The translations under genes were made by a program, and so were the position numbers. A stretch of 64,000 bases of DNA from Tillus elongatus (taxonomy: Eukaryota > Arthropoda > Insecta > Coleoptera > Cleridae), in contig OZ023270.1 of the NCBI GenBank assembly GCA_964006375.1, positions 52,812,120 to 52,876,119 on the forward strand, read 5' to 3'. This document shows, one piece after another, positions 1-11,385 of the stretch. The notes below the pieces were generated by a model, which was not told the origin of the DNA, made no database searches, and saw nothing but the letters and a program-made list of their open reading frames with translations. The number at the start of each line of letters is the position of its first letter. Position 1 is the first letter of the stretch.

Positions 1-3000
1 TGCACATTAGCGAGTCCGGAAGATGCCCTGTGTGAGAAGATCTTCCAGGACACTCATTCACGTGACTCTAATGGTAGATATGTCGTGGGCCTGCCATTTC
101 GTGATGGGATGCCAGATCTGGGTGAGTCACATTCCATGGCATTGAGACGGCTTCATGCTCTAGAGAGACGATTGTCCAAAGAGTCAGATATCCGTAGAAA
201 GTATGTGGCTTTCATGCGTGAGTATCTGAGCGATGGGCACATGTCTCCTGTGTCGTGTAAGGTATCACATCCTAGTGCCGTCTACTACATCCCTCATCAT
301 TGTATCTTGAAACCCGAAAGTACCACTACAAAGTTACGGGTGGTGTTCGACGCCAGTGCTAAGACCTCAAATGGCGTCTCGCTCAACAACACCCTATTGG
401 TTGGACCCAAGTTGCAGCAGGATATTGTGACAGTCCTGTTGAATTTTCGGGCTCATCGAGTCGCCTTTACTGCAGACATTAAGCAAATGTTTCTGCAAGT
501 ATTGGTGGCAGAGGAGCATAGGGACTTCCAGCGCATTCTTTGGCGGTTTTCCAATTCTGAGCCAGTGCAAGAGTTCAGACTCAATACAGTGTCCTTTGGT
601 GTTGCTTCTAGCCCCTATCTTGCCATTAGGACCCTCTTACAGGTGGCAACAGATTTAGGTGGTAAATATCCTCTTGCAGCAGACGTCATAAGGTCTGACA
701 CGTACGTGGATGACATAGTAACTAGTGTGCCAGATTCCAATTCTGCAATTGAAGTGAAATCTCAACTGATAGGAATGCTCGGAGAGGCTGGATTTGAGTT
801 GCGAAAATGGGCAAGCAATGATCCCGAATTTCTTGCGTCTCTCCCCAGTAGTCATCAGCAATCTCTGTGTTTCGACTCTGATGACTTAGTGTCTGTCAAG
901 ATTTTAGGACTACAGTGGTGTCCAATGACTGACTGCTTCTCGTACAAGGTACATCCAATTGAACGCAAATGCACCAAGCGTAACATACTGTCAGAGCTTG
1001 CTAGAATCTTTGATCCTTTGGGTTTCTTGTCTCCCCTCACCCTCTCTGCGAAGCAGCTGATGCAGTTCCTGTGGCAGCTAGGCATTTCGTGGGATGAAAA
1101 ACCACCACTAGAAGTCGAATCCAGGTGGGACACATACAAATCGCAACTTTCTTGTTTGTCATCGTTGTCAATTCCGCGGTATGTGTCTGCTGAAGGTACT
1201 ACTTCTTCTACATTGCATGGATTCTCGGATGCGTCTGAGCTTGGTTATGGGGCCGTAATTTATCTTCGTGTTGTATCCGCCAGCGGAGCCATAAAGATAT
1301 CTCTCTTGTGTGCTAAGTCTCGTGTCTCCCCACTAAAAAAAGTATCAGTACCCCGATTGGAGCTTTGTGCAGCAGCCTTGTTAGCAGAGTTGATGGAGTT
1401 CGTTCAGGTTACATACCGAAAGACTATTTCTATTGATAATATATTTTGCTGGTCTGATTCCACAGTTGCCATTCAGTGGATTAAGTCATCTCCCCATCGA
1501 TGGAAAACGTTTGTGGCCAATAGAGTGGCGCTCATACAAGAAAAGGTACCCCCTGGTTGCTGGTCACATGTTTCGGGGTTAATCAACCCTGCAGATTGTG
1601 CATCGCGCGGACTTACTCCTAATGAGTTTCTCAATCACCCGCTATGGTGGACGGGTCCGGCTTTCTTGTCCGAACCATTCGATACATGGATTAGCGCAGA
1701 ATCTTTAGGTGAAGAGTCTGATGTCATGATGTCGGAGCAGAGGCAAGTTGTGTGCATGACAAAGGTTGTTTCGTGTGATTGGCCGCTGAATTTGTTAGAA
1801 GGGTATTCTTCGCTGAGGAAAATTCAATGTATCATTGCTTACAGTATGAGGTTTGTCAAAAATCTGAAATTACCCCGGAAGGACAGAATTTCGGGCGCAT
1901 TGAGTGAGGCGGAGCTTTACACTGCACTGACTTTTCTTGTTAAAGCAGTACAAAGGTTGGCGTTTGAGAGGGAAATGCGTGACATTGAGCATGGTCGACC
2001 TTGTGTAAAGTCTATCCGTAGGCTGGCCCCATTTGTGGATAGGGATGGTGTTCTCAGGGTGGGCGGTAGACTTAGATGCTCGGACTTGTCGTTTGATGCA
2101 AAGCATCCCATGCTTCTGCCACGTTCACACTTGCTCACTGACTTGGTGATTCGTAGTGTCCATCAGAAACACTTACATCCTGGACCTCGTACCTTGCAGT
2201 ATTTGTTGTCACAAAATTTTTGGATTCTTTCGGCCCGCCGGGCAATTAATAGTGTGCTTGGGCAATGTTATCGTTGTTTCCGTGTTCGCCCGGTAACTTT
2301 GACACCTGTAATGGGGGATCTTCCTCCAGTAAGAGTTTCTCAGCTGAAACCATTCTCTCACACTGGAATTGATTTTGCCGGTCCATTTCTCGTTACCCAG
2401 GGAAGATATCGTGGTGTCAGAAGTGCGAAGGCATATGTGTGTATTTTTGTTTGCATGACCACAAAGGCTGTGCATATTGAATCGGTATCAGACCTCATCT
2501 CGGAGGCTTTTCTTGCTGCTTTTCGGCGCTTTGTGGCTCGAAGAGGTCGTTGTGACGATGTCTACAGTGACTGCGGCACTAATTTTGTCGGGGCCAACCG
2601 ATTGTTGGTTTCATACGCACATCAGGTGACTGATTCCTTGTCAATTGAGTGGCATTGGAATCCCCCATCAGCGCCGCACTTTGGAGGACTGTGGGAAGCA
2701 GGGGTTCGTTCCATTAAAACTCACCTGCGTCGTGTTGTTGGCACACAGGTTCTGACATTCGAGGAACTGACCACTGTTCTGGCACAGATTGAAGCAGTTC
2801 TTAATTCCCGACCGCTCTGTAGTCTTAGTACAGACCCCAATGACATGACATCGCTTTCCCCTGCGCACTTCTTGACCATGGAGCCTCTTTGTGCCCCACC
2901 TGACCCAGACGTGACTGATGTCAAACTTACCAGACTTTCTCGTTGGCAACTTGTTTCCAGAATGCATCAAGATTTTTGGAAACGCTGGAAAAGTGAATAT

Positions 3001-3231
3001 TTGCACACCTTGCAGCAGCGCAATAAGTGGTCTACCCCCCAAGAAGCTCCTTCGATTGGTACTCTCGTTGTCATCAAAGATGAGACAGTGTCTCCGCTTG
3101 TGTGGAAGTTAGGGCGCATATTGAAACTCTATCCGGGTCGTGATGGCGTTGCCCGTGTCGCTCAAGTACGAACAAGCACAAGTATTTTAGATCGTCCTAT
3201 GACCAAGCTGTGCCCTTTACCTTCGCAGTAA
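1..3231 (+). CDS. BEL/Pao retrotransposon Pol polyprotein, 3' part
   Basis: The frame is open from the first base of the window to TAA at 3229-3231 (1076 codons), so the real start, with Gag and protease, lies to the left. Domains follow the BEL/Pao order. Reverse transcriptase comes first, with catalytic YVDD at 703-714. RNase H follows, with the acidic motifs GFSDAS and WSDST. Integrase comes last: an HH-CC zinc module (HQKH ... CYRC), then the DDE residues in GIDFAGPF, YSDCGTNF and the Glu of GGLWEAG. The C-terminal tail (SPLVWKLGRI, then RVAQVRT) is the DUF5641-like domain typical of this group. Such proteins copy and integrate the element through a cytoplasmic RNA intermediate. No stop or frameshift interrupts the part seen, which suggests a young insertion. 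Family assignment is firm; activity is unproven. Confidence 0.95.
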   Translation, partial: CTLASPEDALCEKIFQDTHSRDSNGRYVVGLPFRDGMPDLGESHSMALRRLHALERRLSKESDIRRKYVAFMREYLSDGHMSPVSCKVSHPSAVYYIPHHCILKPESTTTKLRVVFDASAKTSNGVSLNNTLLVGPKLQQDIVTVLLNFRAHRVAFTADIKQMFLQVLVAEEHRDFQRILWRFSNSEPVQEFRLNTVSFGVASSPYLAIRTLLQVATDLGGKYPLAADVIRSDTYVDDIVTSVPDSNSAIEVKSQLIGMLGEAGFELRKWASNDPEFLASLPSSHQQSLCFDSDDLVSVKILGLQWCPMTDCFSYKVHPIERKCTKRNILSELARIFDPLGFLSPLTLSAKQLMQFLWQLGISWDEKPPLEVESRWDTYKSQLSCLSSLSIPRYVSAEGTTSSTLHGFSDASELGYGAVIYLRVVSASGAIKISLLCAKSRVSPLKKVSVPRLELCAAALLAELMEFVQVTYRKTISIDNIFCWSDSTVAIQWIKSSPHRWKTFVANRVALIQEKVPPGCWSHVSGLINPADCASRGLTPNEFLNHPLWWTGPAFLSEPFDTWISAESLGEESDVMMSEQRQVVCMTKVVSCDWPLNLLEGYSSLRKIQCIIAYSMRFVKNLKLPRKDRISGALSEAELYTALTFLVKAVQRLAFEREMRDIEHGRPCVKSIRRLAPFVDRDGVLRVGGRLRCSDLSFDAKHPMLLPRSHLLTDLVIRSVHQKHLHPGPRTLQYLLSQNFWILSARRAINSVLGQCYRCFRVRPVTLTPVMGDLPPVRVSQLKPFSHTGIDFAGPFLVTQGRYRGVRSAKAYVCIFVCMTTKAVHIESVSDLISEAFLAAFRRFVARRGRCDDVYSDCGTNFVGANRLLVSYAHQVTDSLSIEWHWNPPSAPHFGGLWEAGVRSIKTHLRRVVGTQVLTFEELTTVLAQIEAVLNSRPLCSLSTDPNDMTSLSPAHFLTMEPLCAPPDPDVTDVKLTRLSRWQLVSRMHQDFWKRWKSEYLHTLQQRNKWSTPQEAPSIGTLVVIKDETVSPLVWKLGRILKLYPGRDGVARVAQVRTSTSILDRPMTKLCPLPSQ

Positions 3232-3345
3232 ACGGCCAGTACGCATCTCCCATTTGTATAGTTAGTTATAGTGTGTATCTACCAATTTAATTTAATCTTT
3301 GCATTTTTTAATCGGAAATAAGTAGTCCTTATTTGGTGGGCGGAA

Positions 3346-3791
3346 TGTTGATGCAAGTTTGTATATATTTTTGAATTTGAAATTGCCGCCAGACATTTAG
3401 GGATTGCTGCTCGCCGTGGTTGGCACCACTGAGAGGAGGAGAGGGGGCAGATTTTGTGACAGCCTCTCTCTCTCTCTCTCGCGACGTAAACCAGCGTCAC
3501 TGCGTTAGAATCAGTCGTCCTGAAAACTGCTAGTACTCCAGACTAGGGATGTGCTCCGGATTTTCTGGTCTAATTTTCTTGTTACATAATTTTTTGCCTC
3601 ATTTGGGGTGAAGATAGTCGCCCGACCTCCAAAGAAGACCCTAAAACCCACGTGAAGATACAGTCCATTACACAGGTGAGTGCATCTCTTATTTGTCTGG
3701 CATAATTTAAAATCTAACTTTATTGTAAACAATTTCTCTTTATTATTTCGTAATATCTTGCAACAACAATCCCTGTTCGACAACTGTTACA
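3346..3791 (+). repeat. probable 3' LTR of the BEL/Pao element
   Basis: About 115 bp after the pol stop, a purine-rich stretch (ggtgggcggaa, 3335-3345) resembles the second-strand priming tract and is followed at once by TGTTGATGC. About 446 bp later the sequence reads CTGTTACA, giving TGT...ACA ends. The interval holds a CT run (3464-3480) and a good splice-donor-like site (acaggtgagtg near 3675). The 5' LTR is outside the window, so the boundaries cannot be confirmed by comparison. Confidence 0.5.
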
Positions 3792-3824
3792 AAAAAAAAG
3801 AAGCGGATAAATGTGAAAGCTGAG

Positions 3825-4276
3825 AAAAAGTATTGCTTGTTCAGCAAATGATTCAGACCAGTGAAGAGGCTGATCGTATTTCCGAGAAACTATCACATCC
3901 TAATGGAGACTCCGACTCTGATGTAGCTGAAGAAGTACATTAGTTACCTGCTGATCCTAAGAATATTGTAACTAATACATCCATTCTAATTAAAGTATTG
4001 TTTGGAAGCAAAACATCCACCAAGTATAGATATGTCACCAAGATTGAAGGGCAAGTAGAAGAGAATGAATATAATGTCTTAGGGTTAAAGTCATTAGACA
4101 CATCGAAAATAACTTTCAAAGTTGTTTCTAATGACTTATTTACGGTGAACTTGGAAGACATTATAGCTACTTTAGAACAGCCAACAGAAACCAGCAGAGG
4201 TGCGGAACAAGGTATATATTTTCAAAATCAGTTGATGTGTTTGAATGTTAGGTTTCCTCTAAACAATCAAGGTTAG
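3825..4276 (+). pseudogene. broken small ORF next to the BEL element, function unknown
   Basis: One frame can be followed from about 3831 (SEEADRISEKLSHPNGDSD) through an in-frame TAG at about 3941-3943 and on to 4274. The second part reads like one compact domain (VTKIEGQVEENEYNVLGLKS, later SNDLFTVNLEDIIATL). Its shape recalls short accessory domains often seen in insect transposon proteins, but I cannot name a family. The in-frame stop and a possible frameshift upstream (KKKRINVKAEKK in another frame at about 3792) indicate a dead copy. It could equally be a fragment of a host gene or a captured sequence. Confidence 0.35.
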
Positions 4277-4400
4277 GTTTTGTATTGATATACCTATGCA
4301 TTTATGTTGTTTTTCAATATTTTTATTTGTAACCAAAGAATTTGTCCCATTTGAGTTTTGTTATGTTTGCAGAGAATCAATGTTTATTAGTACATTTTTT

Positions 4401-5014
<614 letters not shown>

Positions 5015-5602
5015 AAATCTCCAGTCCCTTTTGTAGTAGGACCGGCACCACCCCATCATCCCCTGGCGACTTGAATGGCTGGAAATGATTCACAGCACAC
5101 TCCACTGCCGAGGCTGTGACTATTCTCCGAGCAACTTGCCAGTCCTCCTTATGGGGGCGTTTGAATCGTCCCTCAGCTGGTAGGACCTCTCCGTTGCTCA
5201 GGATCAGACAATCCGGGAAGTGTGTGTGTGCTAAGAGCTCTAACGTTTCTTTCCAAGATTCAGTAAAGGAACCATCTGGTCGTTTTATAGATCCCAGTTC
5301 CTGTACTCGGTCGCGTGAGAGAATACTGTGGATTCTGGCGCTGCTGGGCATATTATTAATGTCCCCGCAGAACCTCCTCCAGGACTCCCTCTTAGCGTCC
5401 CTTATCTCTTTGTTATAGTGTGTTAGAGCGGTTTTATATTGCTCCCAGTTGCCTGTAATCTTAGCACGATTGAAGAGACGTCTAACTTCTCTTCGTAGTT
5501 TATTGAGGTTATTATTTCACCAAGTAGACCCCCGACTGTCTCTCTTTGACCTTAGTGGGCAGTTTTCGTGATATGCAGAGACTATAGCTTCCCTATAGGT
5601 TC
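5015..5602 (-). pseudogene. non-LTR retrotransposon, start of second copy (left arm)
   Basis: Mirror image of 11386-11973. The frame at 5013-5351 (minus) carries the segment before the RT core (MPSSARIHSILSRDRVQELG, then KEDWQVARRIVTASAVE). It is truncated at 5015 by the palindrome breakpoint and by the element's own 5' truncation at about 5602. Confidence 0.85.
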
Positions 5603-7853
5603 GGTTAGGGTTGTATGTGAGTGGTCCATATCGGTCCCTCCACCGCGACCATAAGGTCTATTGTGGCTCACGCCTAATGTCTATATTTCGCCCAACAAAT
5701 CCAGCCTCCTACAGAGGTCGATAACCTTTGTGGGCGAAAGTTGATCCAGATCCTCTGGAGCAAGCTTTACCTTGCCAAAGAGCAGGTATCTAGTCCTGTC
5801 CGCTGCCGGACAGGAACACAGTACGTGCTCTGCTGTTTCTTCATTCTCCATGCACAGCCGGCACTCGGTCTCCTGACCGACCCCAATACGGTGCATGTGG
5901 TGCCGCAAGCGGCAGTGTCCTGTATACAGGCCGACTAGAGTACTCAGTTGTTGTCTGTTCAACTCTAGAAGTTTTTTAGCCCTTGACTCAGACAGGCCAT
6001 TTATGAAGGCCTTAGAGTGAGCTAATCCTGGAAGATTTTGCCAATATTGGATTGTCATTCTTTCTGTCCAGGTCTTTAAGGTGCGTTTTGCTGTGCAAGA
6101 TGTTATCCCCAGCACCGGTTCTGGTCCGACAAAGTCTCTCTGGGCACCACTCCTGGCAAGCGCGTCGGCCGCAACGTTGCCATCATGGTCCGAGTGACCC
6201 GGTATCCAGACCAGCGACACCTCATCACAGCTGCCCAATTCGTTAAGGGCAGATTTACAACTCCATACCGCCTTTGAATTACACCGGTAGGAACCAAGAG
6301 CCTTTATTGCAGCTTGGCTATCTGCATATATCTTTATCGATTTGTTTGTACACAGGTTTTTTATTCTTATGCGCCGGCTCCTACTCCCAAATTGGTTTTG
6401 GAGCCGTCAGAGTACCAGCAGATGTCCGCTCTCAACAGGGTCGTTTGGTTTCCGTCCCAGTTCTCCCTTTCCGGGAGGACGATCTTGAAAGACAGATCTT
6501 TGCTGATCTTTGTAGGCATCAAGTCTGAGACCATTCCCAGAATCCTGTGACAATCACTGTCATCAAGGAGACCGGACCCTCCCAGACTGACTTCCCTCGG
6601 CATGCTGTCTGCCGTTTGTTTTAGTCTGTACGTTGTCCACCTCGCCACCCTCTCCAACCATATGTGAAGAGGGGGAATATTAAGGAGGACCTCCAGAGCG
6701 GCTGATGGTGCGGTGCTTAGCGCTCCCGTTATCATCAGACAAGCTTGTCTCTGTAGATGAGCCAGTTTGGCCCTCGCGATACCACGAAGTGCTCCTTCGA
6801 TGTCGAGAAATGCCGCCACCGCAACCTCTCCATTTTCCAGAGAGTGTGTGATTTTCTCGACGAGGTTATTGAGCGCTAACTCAGTTGATTTGCCAGTTTG
6901 ATATGCATACTGGTGGGTATTTAGGGGGTTGTTGGGTAAGATGTTCCCCCTAATGTGTCCGTCCAGTATTTTTTCCAATCCCTTCAGGAGGAATGATGTA
7001 ATACTGAGAGGTCTCAGTGATGTAGGTAGGAGGTCCTTACGTCCCAATTTGGGAATGTAAAGCCCCCTAACCACCGTCCAGCTGGATGGAATGTAGTTTC
7101 AGGCCAGACTGGCTCTGTACAGCCTGATAAGGTGAGGTAGGAGAATCTCCAGTCCCTTTTGTAGTAGGACCAGTACCACCCCATCCTCCCCTGGCGATTA
7201 AATGGCTGGAAATGATTCACAGCACACTCCACTTCAGAGGCTGTAACTATTCGCCGAGCAACCCGCCAGTCCTCCCCATGAGGGCGTTTAAATCGTCCCT
7301 CAGCCGGTAGGACCTCTCCGTTGCTCAGGATCAGACAATCTGGGAAGTGTGTGTGTGTGCTAAGAGCTCTAACGTATCTTTCCGAGATTCAGTAAAGGAA
7401 TCATCTGGTCGTTTTATCGATCCCAGCTCCTGAACACGGTCGCGTGAGAGAATAGTGTGGATTCTGGGCAAATTATTAATGTCCCCGCAGAACCTCTTCC
7501 AGGACTCCCTCTGAGCGTTCCTTATCTCTTTATTATAGTGTGTTAGAGCGGTTTTATATTGCTCCCAGTTGCCTGTAGTCTTAGCACGATTGAATAGAGA
7601 CGTCTAACTTTCCTTCGTAGTTTATCGAGGTTATTATTCCACCAAGTAGACCCCCGACTGTCTCTCTTTGACCTTAGTGGACAGTTTTCGTAATATGCAG
7701 AGACAATAGCTTCCCTAACCTGTTCAGCCGCAATCTCAATCTCATCACGATCCCTCACCGTGGAGATAGCGGACCCAAGTCCGGCGGCGAGGGACTGTTT
7801 GTACCCCTCCCAATCCGTCCTTCTCGGGTCGCGATTGGGTAGGTTTTTTCCAA
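5603..7853 (-). pseudogene. I/Outcast-type non-LTR retrotransposon with RNase H, deleted copy (left arm)
   Basis: This mirrors 9135-11385. Frames on the minus strand give the pre-RT region (about 7543-7853) and the first RT blocks (6367-7074: SLRPLSITSFLLKGLEKIL, TGKSTELALNNL). There a deletion fuses FLDIEGA directly to LRGIARAKLAHLQ, removing the RT palm including the YADD motif. The RNase H start (CWYSDGSKTNLGVGAGA) is followed by its second half (SLVWIPGHSDHDGNVAADAL, 5681-6238) and a C-terminal Cys/His motif (CRLC...EHVLCSC). The copy cannot encode a working enzyme. Clade placement among RNase H-bearing non-LTR elements is approximate. Confidence 0.88.
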
Positions 7854-8372
7854 TACATGTAATGCTACATTCATGAGAACTATCAATTCAACCCACTTTG
7901 CTTCTCTCTGAATATATATTTTTTGGATCAGTGTCCCGCATGCTTGGTGAACTTTGATAATCCTTAAGCTTACATTGAGTATCAAAGTAGGAAATGGATT
8001 TCAAGAAACTATCATTGAAAAAGTGAGAATAAAACTGGTTAGTTTGGTATGTAGTAAGGTCTTTCCTAAAGTAACGTATCCACCAAATTTTACTAAAATA
8101 ACTTTGTAATTTTCAGAGAAAAAAAATTTTTCCAAAGAAAACTCAAAATTTGAATAACTCAATTTTTTATAAACTTAGAAAGCTAAATTTTGGTGCGTAT
8201 TAAGGTCTTTTGCAAGGCAATATATCCATTAAATTTCATTAAAATAACTTTGTAATTTTCGGAGAAATTTTTTTTTCAAAAGAAAACTCAAAATTTTCCG
8301 GGAAAACCTTGTCGAATTTTCCTGGCCAACGAACTCATCCAAGCCATTAATAAAAGAAAGGTACTTGCCGAG

Positions 8373-9130
<758 letters not shown>

Positions 9131-9134
9131 TGTA

Positions 9135-11385
9135 TTGGAAAAAACCTACCCAATCGCGACCCGAGAAGGACGGATTGGGAGGGGTACAAACAGTCCCTCG
9201 CCGCCGGACTTGGGTCCGCTATCTCCACGGTGAGGGATCGTGATGAGATTGAGATTGCGGCTGAACAGGTTAGGGAAGCTATTGTCTCTGCATATTACGA
9301 AAACTGTCCACTAAGGTCAAAGAGAGACAGTCGGGGGTCTACTTGGTGGAATAATAACCTCGATAAACTACGAAGGAAAGTTAGACGTCTCTATTCAATC
9401 GTGCTAAGACTACAGGCAACTGGGAGCAATATAAAACCGCTCTAACACACTATAATAAAGAGATAAGGAACGCTCAGAGGGAGTCCTGGAAGAGGTTCTG
9501 CGGGGACATTAATAATTTGCCCAGAATCCACACTATTCTCTCACGCGACCGTGTTCAGGAGCTGGGATCGATAAAACGACCAGATGATTCCTTTACTGAA
9601 TCTCGGAAAGATACGTTAGAGCTCTTAGCACACACACACACTTCCCAGATTGTCTGATCCTGAGCAACGGAGAGGTCCTACCGGCTGAGGGACGATTTAA
9701 ACGCCCTCATGGGGAGGACTGGCGGGTTGCTCGGCGAATAGTTACAGCCTCTGAAGTGGAGTGTGCTGTGAATCATTTCCAGCCATTTAATCGCCAGGGG
9801 AGGATGGGGTGGTACTGGTCCTACTACAAAAGGGACTGGAGATTCTCCTACCTCACCTTATCAGGCTGTACAGAGCCAGTCTGGCCTGAAACTACATTCC
9901 ATCCAGCTGGACGGTGGTTAGGGGGCTTTACATTCCCAAATTGGGACGTAAGGACCTCCTACCTACATCACTGAGACCTCTCAGTATTACATCATTCCTC
10001 CTGAAGGGATTGGAAAAAATACTGGACGGACACATTAGGGGGAACATCTTACCCAACAACCCCCTAAATACCCACCAGTATGCCTATCAAACTGGCAAAT
10101 CAACTGAGTTAGCGCTCAATAACCTCGTCGAGAAAATCACACACTCTCTGGAAAATGGAGAGGTTGCGGTGGCGGCATTTCTCGACATCGAAGGAGCACT
10201 TCGTGGTATCGCGAGGGCCAAACTGGCTCATCTACAGAGACAAGCTTGTCTGATGATAACGGGAGCGCTAAGCACCGCACCATCAGCCGCTCTGGAGGTC
10301 CTCCTTAATATTCCCCCTCTTCACATATGGTTGGAGAGGGTGGCGAGGTGGACAACGTACAGACTAAAACAAACGGCAGACAGCATGCCGAGGGAAGTCA
10401 GTCTGGGAGGGTCCGGTCTCCTTGATGACAGTGATTGTCACAGGATTCTGGGAATGGTCTCAGACTTGATGCCTACAAAGATCAGCAAAGATCTGTCTTT
10501 CAAGATCGTCCTCCCGGAAAGGGAGAACTGGGACGGAAACCAAACGACCCTGTTGAGAGCGGACATCTGCTGGTACTCTGACGGCTCCAAAACCAATTTG
10601 GGAGTAGGAGCCGGCGCATAAGAATAAAAAACCTGTGTACAAACAAATCGATAAAGATATATGCAGATAGCCAAGCTGCAATAAAGGCTCTTGGTTCCTA
10701 CCGGTGTAATTCAAAGGCGGTATGGAGTTGTAAATCTGCCCTTAACGAATTGGGCAGCTGTGATGAGGTGTCGCTGGTCTGGATACCGGGTCACTCGGAC
10801 CATGATGGCAACGTTGCGGCCGACGCGCTTGCCAGGAGTGGTGCCCAGAGAGACTTTGTCAGACCAGAACCGGTGCTGGGGATAACATCTTGCACAGCAA
10901 AACGCACCTTAAAGACCTGGACAGAAAGAATGACAATCCAATATTGGCAAAATCTTCCAGGATTAGCTCACTCTAAGGCCTTCATAAATGGCCTGTCTGA
11001 GTCAAGGGCTAAAAAACTTCTAGAGTTGAACAGACAACAACTGAGTACTCTAGTCGGCCTGTATACAGGACACTGCCGCTTGCGGCACCACATGCACCGT
11101 ATTGGGGTCGGTCAGGAGACCGAGTGCCGGCTGTGCATGGAGAATGAAGAAACAGCAGAGCACGTACTGTGTTCCTGTCCGGCAGCGGACAGGACTAGAT
11201 ACCTGCTCTTTGGCAAGGTAAAGCTTGCTCCAGAGGATCTGGATCAACTTTCGCCCACAAAGGTTATCGACCTCTGTAGGAGGCTGGATTTGTTGGGCGA
11301 AATATAGACATTAGGCGTGAGCCACAATAGACCTTATGGTCGCGGTGGAGGGACCGATATGGACCACTCACATACAACCCTAACC
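9135..11385 (+). pseudogene. I/Outcast-type non-LTR retrotransposon with RNase H, copy 1 (right arm)
   Basis: A 5'-truncated copy. It starts inside the segment between endonuclease and RT (NRDPRRTDWEGYKQ), continues with STWWNNNLDKLRRKVRRL (9230-9445) and the RT finger blocks (9914 onward). The RT palm is missing: FLDIEGA runs straight into LRGIARAKLAHLQ at about 10195. RNase H begins with CWYSDGSKTNLG, lacks its middle part, and resumes at IPGHSDHDGNVAADAL. The frame ends LGEI-stop at 11307, followed by an 80-bp 3' UTR and a CCCTAACCGAACC tail. Copy 2 begins at once, so the copies lie head to tail. Frameshifts and deletions make it non-functional. Confidence 0.9.
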
